DNA from: Gillisia limnaea DSM 15749
GTDB taxonomy: Bacteria > Bacteroidota > Bacteroidia > Flavobacteriales > Flavobacteriaceae
Length of the DNA: 64,000 nt
Assembly (NCBI RefSeq): GCF_000243235.1
Contig: NZ_JH594606.1
Coordinates: 821,502-885,501, forward strand
Reading direction: 5' to 3'
A model generated the notes under the pieces. It did not search any database, was not told where the DNA came from, and saw only the letters and a program-made list of their open reading frames with translations. Both the position numbers and the translations under genes were made by a program. Within the stretch, counting starts at the first letter, position 1, and every line of letters begins with the position of its first letter. Below are positions 25,045 to 34,183 of the stretch, in pieces.

Positions 25045-26592
25045 TTAATTAGATATCTCATCTAATATTGGGAATTCGTCTTTTTGATCTTGATGATATG
25101 TTACAAAAGTTTTATCTGCTGTAAAAGTTCTACCTTCATAACTCAGTTCTCCATATCTTTCCAGTCTAACCATATCAAAAAATCGTTTACCCCACTCCAT
25201 GGCAAGTTCTGCATATTTTTCATCTACAAGCTGATCTAAAGTCACTCCGCTTATTGGAGTTAGGCCTGCTCTCTCCCTAACCAAATTTACTGCCTGATCT
25301 GCACTCATGGCAGAGTTTGAAGCCCCTTGCAACAATGATTCGGCATACATTAAAAGTGTTTCGGCATAACGGTAAACAATATAATTTTTATTACTACCAT
25401 AATCATTTCGCCCAGGAATTAATTGGTTACTTGGTAAATAATGTTTCCCGCTGGAAAAGATATGCCTTGCATTATCTCTAAGAATATCTCCATCTCTGGT
25501 GGTAGAAGATACAAAAAGTGGTAGAGTAGCTGCTGTAAAAGATGTTGTAGATATAATACTATCAATACCATTTTGAGTAAACAACACCGAAGTTTCCAAA
25601 CGACTACTTTCTCCCCTATCCAACATAAACTCAACAAATTTCAAACTAGGCTCAAAAAAGCCCCATCCAGCACTAGCACCAACAACAGCGGGTGTCCAAC
25701 CATTCGGGCCATAAGGCGCATAAAGATGGCCTACCCTGGTACCTGTACCTGCACCAAAATCGGAATATTGAAATTCATACAGACTTTCATTACTTAACTT
25801 TCCGGGAGTTTTAAAAAGTTCATAAAAATCAGGAAAAAGGCTAAACTTGCCAGAACTTATAATTTGCCCCGTGGCATCTGCTACTGCCTGATAATTTTTT
25901 AGTTCCTGATTGGCTAAAGCTTTAATATGTAAAGCCGTATACTTAGTCACGCCTCCTGGTAAATCTGTACGTTCGTTGGGTCGCATATCCAACAGAAATG
26001 GAATGGCTTCATCCATCTGATCTGAAAGATGCTGCATCACCTCATCTTTTGTAGGTACTGAAGTTACATTAGCAAAATCATCAAGATCAGAGGATTCTGG
26101 AATAAATACTGCGCCATAAACTTGCGACAGTTGGAAAAGCAATATAGCCCTTAGTACTTTAGCCTCAGCGATATATTGATTTCCCAAGGCTACTCCATCT
26201 TCATCTGCAAATTCCATGAATCTTTCAATTTGTTCTATACCCGTGTGAGCGCCAATAATATCACCATAATACGTTTCCCATAAGGTTCTTGAACCAAAAA
26301 AAGAATTGTCATATATATAGCGATCTAGATTTTTAAGACCTTGTTGATCCCCGGCAGCATTAACATCATCACCTCTGGTAGCAACCACCAACGGTTGTTC
26401 CCAACCCCTGGCACCAACAGATTGATAGACACCAATGAGTGAAAAGATCATATCGCCAGTTTTCGAAAAATCTGTACCACCCGCAAAATTATTATTAAGT
26501 TCCGGTTGATCCAATTCATCTGAACAGCCTGTTAGCAGCATGGCTAGAAATACTAGAAGCACAGGCAATTGTTTTGTTTTTAAATATATCAT
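25045..26592 (-). CDS. SusD/RagB-family nutrient-binding outer-membrane lipoprotein
   Basis: This 515-residue lipoprotein has lipobox LLTGCSDE, Cys about 23. It is the lid of the SusCD import complex, all-helical with TPR-like repeats. Typical segments are present: YIYDNSFFGSRTLWETYYGDIIGAHTGIEQIE, the YIAEAKVLRAILLFQLSQVYG helix, and the C-terminal YAETLLMYAESLLQG plus ELAMEWGKRFFDMVRLERYGEL. It is 10 bp downstream of susC, so both are translated from one message. Each SusD binds only the glycan of its PUL, and sequence alone does not name it. Confidence 0.94.
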   Translation of the reverse strand: MIYLKTKQLPVLLVFLAMLLTGCSDELDQPELNNNFAGGTDFSKTGDMIFSLIGVYQSVGARGWEQPLVVATRGDDVNAAGDQQGLKNLDRYIYDNSFFGSRTLWETYYGDIIGAHTGIEQIERFMEFADEDGVALGNQYIAEAKVLRAILLFQLSQVYGAVFIPESSDLDDFANVTSVPTKDEVMQHLSDQMDEAIPFLLDMRPNERTDLPGGVTKYTALHIKALANQELKNYQAVADATGQIISSGKFSLFPDFYELFKTPGKLSNESLYEFQYSDFGAGTGTRVGHLYAPYGPNGWTPAVVGASAGWGFFEPSLKFVEFMLDRGESSRLETSVLFTQNGIDSIISTTSFTAATLPLFVSSTTRDGDILRDNARHIFSSGKHYLPSNQLIPGRNDYGSNKNYIVYRYAETLLMYAESLLQGASNSAMSADQAVNLVRERAGLTPISGVTLDQLVDEKYAELAMEWGKRFFDMVRLERYGELSYEGRTFTADKTFVTYHQDQKDEFPILDEISN

Positions 26593-26602
26593 ATCCTTTT
26601 TT

Positions 26603-29600
26603 TTAAATTTTAATATTCATTCCGAATGTATATACCCCTGGGATAGGATAGGTTTGATTATCTCGTCCATCTGCTACCTCTGGTGTGAACCCATTGTAAT
26701 CAAATATAGTTAACGGCCTCTCAGCAGTTAAATAAAACCTAATGTCAGGATTGAATTTTCCTTTTAACTGTGGCAATGTATATCCCAATGTGACATTTTG
26801 CAATCGAACAAAATCCCCATCTTCAACAAAAAAGCTATTAAGAAATTGATTGCTCCATGGGTTTCTTATGCCTCTTGCAGAGGGATAGGAATCTGAAGTG
26901 CCAGGACCATTCCAACGGTTGATGAAAAATTCCCTATCAATATTAGGATCGGACGTTTGTCGTATTGCAAAACGTTTGATATTTGCTATGACATTGCCTC
27001 CTTGCCCAATTACATTTAAAGAAAAATCCCAGGCCTTATAGTTAAGCCCCAGATTAAAACCAAATGTATAGCTTGGCAAAAAGGATCCTAAATCCACTCT
27101 GTCTTGTGCATCAATCATCCCGTCTCCGTTATGATCTACAAATCTAAAATCACCCGGTAACACCACTAGCCCATCTGCTAAAGCTGCTTGTGCTGCAGGA
27201 TCTGCCTGAATTTCTTCAGGAGTTTGATATACACCAGCAACCTCAAGCCCGAAGAAAGAATTTATAGCACCTCCAACTACAGATCGCTGTTGCACATCCC
27301 CTCCAGTGGTTAAATTTTCTTGTCCTGCTAAATCTAATATTTCATTTTCTAAGGTTGAAAAGTTTGCACCTATATTATAACTAAAATCTTCAGAAACACT
27401 TTTATTCCAATTTAACGCAATCTCAAATCCGGAGTTTTTAATTCTTCCAATATTCTGCCTGGTTGATCCTGGCACTAAAAGTCTTGAAACCGGAATTATG
27501 GCATCTGTTGTTTCTCTGGTAAAATAATCGGACTCAATAGATAAGTGATTATCGAATAAAGTTGCGGAGATCCCCACGTTTGTTTCAGCAGTTACCTCCC
27601 ATTTTAAAGATTCAAAATCACTACTGGTAACCAATCCTGGAAACCGGATATCACCAAAAGCGGCATCAACCTCTGTTGAAGTAATACCTCCGGTACTTGC
27701 AGCTACATTGGCATTTCCCAATTCACCCCAACTAGCCCTGAATTTCAGGAAACTTACCGGATTATTATCTCCCCAGAAATCTTCTTGTGAAATTACCCAA
27801 CCGGCACCAACAGTAGGGAAATAGCCCCATTTTTCCTGATATTTACTTGTTCCATCTGCCCTAAAAGTTCCATACAGCAGGTAACGACCATCAAAATTAT
27901 AAGCAACACGCCCAAAATAAGAGAAGAAATATTGTCTCACGCCACCATCGCCAACCCCATCCAAATCAATTGTTTTTGCCAAATCCAGGAAATAAGATTC
28001 GTCCCCAATTCCAGGACCATTCGGGAAGTTTAATCCTGTTGCACGCAATTGTTCAAAAGATCTATCTCTAAAAGAGGTACCTGCTAAAACAGTTAAATTA
28101 TGTTTTCCAAAATCATCATTATATGTTAAGGTATTGTCCCAGGTTTGCTCAGAAAACGTTTCATTTCTTTTGATTAACTCCGCATTTTCCCTAAAAGCGT
28201 TTCCATTACCAAAAAAGAATGGAAGTCTTACGTCTCTTGTTTCCACTGTTTCAAAATTATGAGAGTATGCCGTTTTAATAGTTAGCATATCCGGAATCAG
28301 TTGATAGCTTAAATCAAAAGTCATTAATGTATTCCGTATTTTATTCCTGTTTTCCGTATTTTCCATTAAAGGAAATGGATTTTGTGGCCCTCTGTACCCT
28401 AGGTCTTGCGCATCGGCATACGGTCTGGGGAATGCGTCTGTTTTAGATGGGTCCAGAACGGGCATTGTAGGCACCGCAAAATATGCAGAACTAAAAGCAC
28501 CATCTTCCGGACGGTATCTGGTAGCATTGCTTAAAAGTGATGAAACTCCTACTTTTAGTCGATCGCTTATATCAACATTTATTTTAGACCTTATATTAAA
28601 TCGCTCATAGTCATTTTTCATTTTAAGAATACCTTCTTGTTCAAATTGACTTATTCCTAGGGAATAGGTAATGTTTTCAGACCCACCTGTAACTCCTAGA
28701 CTGTGATTTTGTATTAGAGCATCACGTAAAATCAAATCGTACCAATCTGTATTTACATCAGGTATATTAGGGTTTATTCTACTACGTCCATAACGCTGAA
28801 TGGCGTTATCTATAAAACTCGCTTCTGCAGCAGAACCAGATTCTCTTGCTAAGGTGGCAAATTGTTCAGAATTCGATAATTTGACAACATTTTGAGGAAT
28901 TTGAAAACCTTGATAGCCGCTATAGGTTATTTGAGGTTTCTGATTCTTTCTTCCAGATTTAGTTTGAATAAGAACTACACCATTTGCAGCTCTTACCCCA
29001 TAAATAGCAGATGCCGATGCATCTTTGAGCACTGAAATGGTTTCAATATCCTCGCTGTTCAAAAAGTTAATATCATCGTAAAAGGTGCCGTCTACAACGA
29101 AGAGCGGGTTAGAAGCCCCACCTCCGGTATAAGATCCAAGACCACGAACTCGAACTGTAGGAGCCGTACCTGGAGCACCACTACTTATTATTTGCAAACC
29201 CGCCACTTTACCTTGTAATGATTGCATCACAGAACCAGAAGGTGTTCTTGTAATATCTTCCGACTCAATAGTAGTAATAGCACCTGTGAGATCGACCTTT
29301 TTCTGGGTTCCGTATCCTATTACCACAACCTCATCCAGCTGGGATGCATCTTCGTTTAATACAATTACGTAATTATCCTGAGCACCAACGACCACTTCCT
29401 TCGGAAGAAATCCTAAATAGGTAATTCTCAAAACATCGCCCTGGCTAACATTTTCAATTGTGAAAAGGCCATCAAAATCGGTTACGGCAAAAGCGGGTTT
29501 GTCTACCACTTTAACTTCAGCTCCGGCTAAAGGAATATCATTAGCGTCCATTATGGTACCACTAATAGTCTTTGATCCTTGAGCAAAGCCAATAGTAGTA

Positions 29601-29638
29601 ATCAGCAATGCTAAGAACAGTGTAAAATTGAATTTCAT
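26603..29638 (-). CDS. SusC/RagA-family TonB-dependent outer-membrane transporter
   Basis: This 1011-residue protein has a signal peptide (to about residue 19, TIGFAQG), a carboxypeptidase D regulatory-like domain (about 22-95), and the SusC signature VVIGYGTQKKVDLTGAI, which includes the TonB box region. The plug domain contains LQGKVAGLQI and VLKDASASAIYG, and a 22-strand barrel runs to the end (final FGMNIKI). It takes up oligosaccharides with energy from TonB-ExbBD. There is no N-terminal secretin/anti-sigma domain, so regulation is not by an ECF sigma pair but probably by the regulator encoded just upstream. Confidence 0.95.
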   Translation of the reverse strand: MKFNFTLFLALLITTIGFAQGSKTISGTIMDANDIPLAGAEVKVVDKPAFAVTDFDGLFTIENVSQGDVLRITYLGFLPKEVVVGAQDNYVIVLNEDASQLDEVVVIGYGTQKKVDLTGAITTIESEDITRTPSGSVMQSLQGKVAGLQIISSGAPGTAPTVRVRGLGSYTGGGASNPLFVVDGTFYDDINFLNSEDIETISVLKDASASAIYGVRAANGVVLIQTKSGRKNQKPQITYSGYQGFQIPQNVVKLSNSEQFATLARESGSAAEASFIDNAIQRYGRSRINPNIPDVNTDWYDLILRDALIQNHSLGVTGGSENITYSLGISQFEQEGILKMKNDYERFNIRSKINVDISDRLKVGVSSLLSNATRYRPEDGAFSSAYFAVPTMPVLDPSKTDAFPRPYADAQDLGYRGPQNPFPLMENTENRNKIRNTLMTFDLSYQLIPDMLTIKTAYSHNFETVETRDVRLPFFFGNGNAFRENAELIKRNETFSEQTWDNTLTYNDDFGKHNLTVLAGTSFRDRSFEQLRATGLNFPNGPGIGDESYFLDLAKTIDLDGVGDGGVRQYFFSYFGRVAYNFDGRYLLYGTFRADGTSKYQEKWGYFPTVGAGWVISQEDFWGDNNPVSFLKFRASWGELGNANVAASTGGITSTEVDAAFGDIRFPGLVTSSDFESLKWEVTAETNVGISATLFDNHLSIESDYFTRETTDAIIPVSRLLVPGSTRQNIGRIKNSGFEIALNWNKSVSEDFSYNIGANFSTLENEILDLAGQENLTTGGDVQQRSVVGGAINSFFGLEVAGVYQTPEEIQADPAAQAALADGLVVLPGDFRFVDHNGDGMIDAQDRVDLGSFLPSYTFGFNLGLNYKAWDFSLNVIGQGGNVIANIKRFAIRQTSDPNIDREFFINRWNGPGTSDSYPSARGIRNPWSNQFLNSFFVEDGDFVRLQNVTLGYTLPQLKGKFNPDIRFYLTAERPLTIFDYNGFTPEVADGRDNQTYPIPGVYTFGMNIKI

Positions 29639-29703
29639 ACGGTCAGTGTTTTTTTACTAAATTTTATACTAAAGATAAGCGGATATCCATTTGGAACGCA
29701 AAC

Positions 29704-29853
29704 GATGTAGTACATAAAAGATACATCAAAGTTATTTAATAGATAAAACTCTATAAATCAACCTTTTAAAATTATATGAAGTATAAATTAATTGAAATAT
29801 TTTACATCTGTAGTACTAATGATGTAGTAAAAATTGAACGTGGAAGCTACATC
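29704..29853 (-). promoter_or_regulatory. susC promoter region with clustered GATGTA/TACATC half-sites
   Basis: The 227 bp between the regulator and susC contain five copies of one hexamer in both orientations: GATGTA 29704-29709, TACATC 29722-29727, TACATC 29803-29808, GATGTA 29821-29826 and TACATC 29848-29853. The first two form an inverted pair with a 12-bp gap, the next two an everted pair also with a 12-bp gap. A TAACTTTG -7 box (29734-29727) overlaps the second half-site. This looks like an operator for the PUL regulator. Confidence 0.6.
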
Positions 29854-29865
29854 AACTGAGAGTTG

Positions 29866-32697
29866 TTAAAATTCTTTGATCAAGAAACTGGTTAAATTCT
29901 CCTTGCTATCCAGCTCCATCTTTTTACGTAACCTGTAACGGTGCACTTCAACTCCACGAACCGAAATACCCATTAATGGCGCAATTTCTTTAGAAGAAAG
30001 ATTCATCTTTATATAAGAGCATAGTTTAAGATCCTTATTGCTTAGTTCAGGATAGCTTTTAAGGAGCGTTCTAAAAAAATCCTCATGCAACTCTGTGAAA
30101 TTCGTCTCAAAAACCTGCCACTCATCCTCATTTTTTATGGCTTTGTTTATTTTGTTTATGATACGCTTTAACTGAAATTGATCGGTAAATTTTCCTTTAT
30201 CTTTATTTAATTCACCCTGTATCTCCATTAATACCTCATTCTTCTTGGCTGCTATCATGGTGGTATTTGCAAGTTCTTTTCGCTTGAGCGTTATTTCATC
30301 CAATAATCTTTCTTTTTCCAGATTATTCAATTTGAGTTGATGTTCCTGTTCAAATTTTTGTTCTAAAAGCAGCCTGTGCTTTTTAAGTTTAAGTCTATTG
30401 ATCCAGTACACAAGTAAAATAAGGCCAAGAAAAAGAAGTACGTATAAAAATTGCATCGAACTTGATAAGTACCAGGGAGGCAGTACCCTAAAGGGAAAAT
30501 TTGTATAGGGTGAATATTTACCGTGAGGACTCTGTCCAAAAAACTGCAATGAATAGCTCCCATGAGCCAAGTTTTGAAAGCTTACTTTACCATTGCTTAC
30601 TGTTCCTGAGATAGTATCGGTTCCGTGAAGCTCATAATTGAGGGAAGCTGCTTTTGAATCAGGAAAACCCACGAAAAAGGAAATAATCCTTGAATTTTCA
30701 TAAGGTATTTCCGGTGCAGTTTTTAAGCTGTAACGTTTCTCCAAATCCTCCACACCTTTAATTATTGGTTTGGCTTTAAATCGCCCATTTTGCTGCCTTC
30801 GGACCTTATTTATATTAATTTCAGCAAAACCATCGTTCAGAGATGCGTAAAAAATAGAATCGTTAAATCGTATGATATTTTCATTGTTTATCACCAGTCT
30901 GTTTTCCAGATTAACCGAGGAAAGAACTAACTTTTCGGTCTTAAAATCGGTGAAGATCAAGTCATTTTTATTTCTTCCTACAAACCAGAAATTGCCTAGA
31001 TCTTCGTTGATTAATCTAAAATCGGAAAATGCATCGAGTTCTTTAAACGCTTCTAAACTATCCAGAAGTACATTATATTTATACCAGCGTTCATTATTTA
31101 AAATGGCAATTTGATCGTATATCTTATACACATGGGCATTATAATTTTTAACATTCTGAATAGTATCTATTTTTTGAAGAAAATCGATTCCACTGTAATC
31201 CTTGTTGAACTTTAACCTATATAAACCCTGATACGGATGAGCTGCCCAAAACGTAGATTCATCCTCAAAGACAACCTGTTTTATCGGAAAATCTATATCC
31301 GAGATTTCAATGACCTCTCCGTTTTCTGAAATAATACTTATTCCGGTGTAGGTTGCAATCAGGCTAATATCTTTTTCATTTGGGACCGGTAAAATCTGGA
31401 AACTTCCCGCGCGTTTTTCCACTGGAACAAAGTTCTTATCAAGAATCTCATAAGTACCAGTATTATGATTACTATAAAGCTTTCCGCCTATAATTTCAAG
31501 GTTCCATGAGTGTCCCTGTCCACCTTCCAACATTTGGAGTTTATCATTTTCAAAAACATAAACCCCCGTATTACTTGCCAAGTACCATTTGTTTTTGTGA
31601 AAGGCCATGTCGTAAACCGCCCCCAATTGTCCCGTATCATCTATAAAATAAGAAATTGGAGAATTCAGGTTTATTTCTGCGATGCCGTTGTCAAGCCCAA
31701 CCCATATCTTCCCATTGTATTTGGCGATCCCCAATATGGTATTATTTCGTAATCCATTATTCCTGTTGAAACTTTTTATCTCCCGGGTAACGGGGTTATA
31801 CTGAATGATCCCATTTTTTATGGTTCCAAAAATTATATTGGAAGATGATTCTACAAGAATGGTGTTAAGCTCGTCATTTTCAAATCTCTCATTCAATAAT
31901 TTATCCCGGTATAAAGAACATTTTTCACCATCAAATTCGTACAAAGCCTGTCTGGTAGCGATCAATAAATTCTCATTCCTGACAGCCACATCCATTACCA
32001 CCTGGCCTTTGAGGATATCCTGATCAGGAAGTGCTTCCAGCTCATTATCCTCGTTCAAAAAAAACAGGCCTTCCCTGCTTATAGAAAGCAATAAACGATC
32101 CTGGTAAACCAACATTTTATTGCCAAACACACCGGATATCACAACTTCAACCTCATTATTGGAATACTTATAAATAGCTCCAAATGATCTAAAATAAATG
32201 GCATCCTTGTAAGATACGATCTCCCAGATCTCCTCACTTTTAAAAGCATAATTTTTTATTAGCGGAACCAGTGAGGTATAACACATTTCTCCCTTATCAT
32301 CACGAATCCAATAACCGAATTCCTGATAGGAACCAATATAAATCCTGGCACCATGGGAATAAACCGATCTGATTATAGCTTTGCTTTTCAAAGGAAATAA
32401 TTCCCAGCTTTGCCCATCATAACTAAGGAGCCCCTGATTATTGGCGGCATACAGAATTCCCCGGTCATCAAGGCTTACATCCCAGTTTTGACTGGCTGCT
32501 GCATAATCCCCTGTTGAATAATTTTGTATAGGTGGCATTAATACCTGTGATGTAGTATCCTGAACGGATAACAACAACAAAACCAGCATGTTTGCTATAA
32601 ATATTTTCACAAGGCTTATTTGTTTGAGCAGGTCTACAAAAGTAAATTTAATGAAGAAAATGACGAAATTTGAAGTTTTACAGAAGTTTTTCTTCAA
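29866..32697 (-). CDS. Membrane-spanning PUL regulator, propeller-YYY-LuxR HTH
   Basis: This 943-residue one-piece sensor has an N-terminal signal/anchor (to about 52), a periplasmic beta-propeller of Reg_prop type (about 60-640, repeats such as ILYAANNQGLLSYDG), a triple-tyrosine domain (about 650-735, LNYELHGTDT ... GSYSLQFFGQSP), one membrane helix (about 745-765, FLYVLLFLGLILLVYW), and a coiled coil. It ends in a LuxR/GerE HTH (LSNKDLKLCSYIKMNLSSKEIAPLMGISVRGVEVHRYRLRKKM). There is no kinase or receiver domain, so glycan sensing probably goes straight to DNA binding. A shorter start at Met37 would also leave a signal sequence. Confidence 0.88.
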   Translation of the reverse strand: MKKNFCKTSNFVIFFIKFTFVDLLKQISLVKIFIANMLVLLLLSVQDTTSQVLMPPIQNYSTGDYAAASQNWDVSLDDRGILYAANNQGLLSYDGQSWELFPLKSKAIIRSVYSHGARIYIGSYQEFGYWIRDDKGEMCYTSLVPLIKNYAFKSEEIWEIVSYKDAIYFRSFGAIYKYSNNEVEVVISGVFGNKMLVYQDRLLLSISREGLFFLNEDNELEALPDQDILKGQVVMDVAVRNENLLIATRQALYEFDGEKCSLYRDKLLNERFENDELNTILVESSSNIIFGTIKNGIIQYNPVTREIKSFNRNNGLRNNTILGIAKYNGKIWVGLDNGIAEINLNSPISYFIDDTGQLGAVYDMAFHKNKWYLASNTGVYVFENDKLQMLEGGQGHSWNLEIIGGKLYSNHNTGTYEILDKNFVPVEKRAGSFQILPVPNEKDISLIATYTGISIISENGEVIEISDIDFPIKQVVFEDESTFWAAHPYQGLYRLKFNKDYSGIDFLQKIDTIQNVKNYNAHVYKIYDQIAILNNERWYKYNVLLDSLEAFKELDAFSDFRLINEDLGNFWFVGRNKNDLIFTDFKTEKLVLSSVNLENRLVINNENIIRFNDSIFYASLNDGFAEININKVRRQQNGRFKAKPIIKGVEDLEKRYSLKTAPEIPYENSRIISFFVGFPDSKAASLNYELHGTDTISGTVSNGKVSFQNLAHGSYSLQFFGQSPHGKYSPYTNFPFRVLPPWYLSSSMQFLYVLLFLGLILLVYWINRLKLKKHRLLLEQKFEQEHQLKLNNLEKERLLDEITLKRKELANTTMIAAKKNEVLMEIQGELNKDKGKFTDQFQLKRIINKINKAIKNEDEWQVFETNFTELHEDFFRTLLKSYPELSNKDLKLCSYIKMNLSSKEIAPLMGISVRGVEVHRYRLRKKMELDSKENLTSFLIKEF

Positions 32698-33045
32698 AGA
32701 TCATGATCGCTAAAAAATAATTTAAGCTTCCGGAGGTAAATCGATTAACCCCGGGAATGCTCAAACGGGTACGCAAGAACCTCGAGGAAAGCCCGCCCGC
32801 AACCTTCGGGCAGGTCCGCCTAAAAGAAATTCATTTCGGGAAGCCCCCGCGAGGTATGTACCAGTTGTTATCAGGAGAAAAATCCCTTTTGAAAATTCGA
32901 GGCATGCCGGTTGCTATCGGGACACGGAAACTGCACGACGGTTAGGCGGGTTAAACCCTTAGTGAGGGATTAGACAAGAAAGCCACGAATCCCCAAATAT
33001 AATATTTGTGAATTCGTGGCTAATTTCCTTTACAGAATATGAAAT
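32698..33045. repeat. Intergenic composite repeat, copy 2
   Basis: No gene; an ORF at 32757-32945 is repeat-derived. From 32774 the DNA repeats the order seen at 14930-15135: CAAGAACCTCGAGG, GCCCGCC, CCGCCTAAAAGAAAT, ATTTCGG. It then has GGCGGGTTAAACCCTTAGT and the inverted repeat GCCACGAAT/ATTCGTGGC (about 32982-33021). A third partial copy (GGCGGGTTAAA...AGGGATTA) is at 45571-45602. Confidence 0.6.
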
Positions 33046-34101
33046 TTAGATGATTAACATCGCATCTCCATACGTGTAGAATTTATATTTTTCCTTGATC
33101 GCCTCTGTATACGCCTTTTTCATAAAATCATGTCCTGCAAAAGCAGAAACCATCATCATTAAAGTAGATTTTGGTGTATGAAAATTGGTGATCATACAAT
33201 TTGCTATGCTAAAATCATACGGAGGAAAAATAAACTTATTGGTCCATCCGCTAAATTCATTTAAGGTATGATTTGATGAAACCGCACTTTCAAGAACCCT
33301 CATCGAGGTTGTTCCCACGGCACATACTCTTCTTCGCTCTTTAATAGCCTTATTGATTATTCTGGTTGCATTTGTATCGATAAAAGCTTCCTCGCTATCC
33401 ATTTTATGCTTTGAAAGATCTTCTACCTCAACCGGATTAAAAGTTCCCAGACCAACGTGTAAAGTCACCTCTGCAAAATCAATCCCCTTAATCTCAAGGC
33501 GTTTAAGCAGTTGTTTGGAAAAATGCAAACCGGCGGTAGGAGCAGCAACTGCACCTTCGGTTTTAGCATAAATGGTTTGATATCTTTCCTGATCCTCAGG
33601 CTGAACCTCTCTTTTGATATATTTTGGCAACGGAGTTTCCCCTAATTCGTCCAGTTTCTTTCTGAATTCCTGATAGGAACCATCATATAAAAACCGAAGG
33701 GTCCTTCCCCTGGAAGTAGTATTATCAATCACTTCTGCTACTAAACTCTCATCATCTCCAAAATATAATTTATTCCCAATCCTGATCTTTCTTGCAGGAT
33801 CCACCAGGACATCCCATAACTTAGTTTCAGGATTTAGTTCCCTCAATAAGAATACTTCAATTCTGGCTCCGGTTTTTTCTTTATTCCCGTATAATCGAGC
33901 AGGAAAAACCTTTGTATTATTAAGCACCAAAACATCTTCCGGTTGAAAATAATCTATAATGTCCTTAAATTGTTTGTGTTCAATCGTTTGCTCTTTTCTG
34001 TTCAACACCATCAATCTTGATTCATCCCTGTTTTCTGCCGGATACTCTGCCAGAAGCTCTTCCGGAAGTTCAAAACCAAATTGTGAAAGTTTCATTCCCA
34101 T
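33046..34101 (-). CDS. queA: S-adenosylmethionine:tRNA ribosyltransferase-isomerase QueA
   Basis: This 351-residue enzyme makes epoxyqueuosine at tRNA position 34, transferring ribose from SAM to preQ1. The family pattern is clear: [23 protein letters not shown] at the start, [26 protein letters not shown] near residue 185, [13 protein letters not shown], and [22 protein letters not shown] towards the end. It is the last gene in a run of minus-strand genes but has a good promoter of its own 22 bp upstream. The start could also be the Met three codons on (MKLSQFGF), which matches most homologues. Confidence 0.96.
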   Translation of the reverse strand: MGMKLSQFGFELPEELLAEYPAENRDESRLMVLNRKEQTIEHKQFKDIIDYFQPEDVLVLNNTKVFPARLYGNKEKTGARIEVFLLRELNPETKLWDVLVDPARKIRIGNKLYFGDDESLVAEVIDNTTSRGRTLRFLYDGSYQEFRKKLDELGETPLPKYIKREVQPEDQERYQTIYAKTEGAVAAPTAGLHFSKQLLKRLEIKGIDFAEVTLHVGLGTFNPVEVEDLSKHKMDSEEAFIDTNATRIINKAIKERRRVCAVGTTSMRVLESAVSSNHTLNEFSGWTNKFIFPPYDFSIANCMITNFHTPKSTLMMMVSAFAGHDFMKKAYTEAIKEKYKFYTYGDAMLII

Positions 34102-34122
34102 AGTTACATTTTTTTAAGTGTG

Positions 34123-34154
34123 CAAATATACAACCTGAGAATAGGCGTTGTCAA
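34123..34154 (-). promoter_or_regulatory. Bacteroidota-type promoter of queA
   Basis: On the minus strand TTG (34154-34152), a 21-bp spacer, then TATATTTG (34130-34123), fitting the TTG / TAnnTTTG pattern. queA starts 21 bp downstream. Confidence 0.55.
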
Positions 34155-34183
34155 GCAAATAGAGGTTTATTTGAAGAAAAGCT

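Noticed and set aside
32757..32945. 62-codon ORF upstream of the PUL regulator
   Set aside because: It lies in a dispersed intergenic repeat shared with 14.9 kb, where it is not open.
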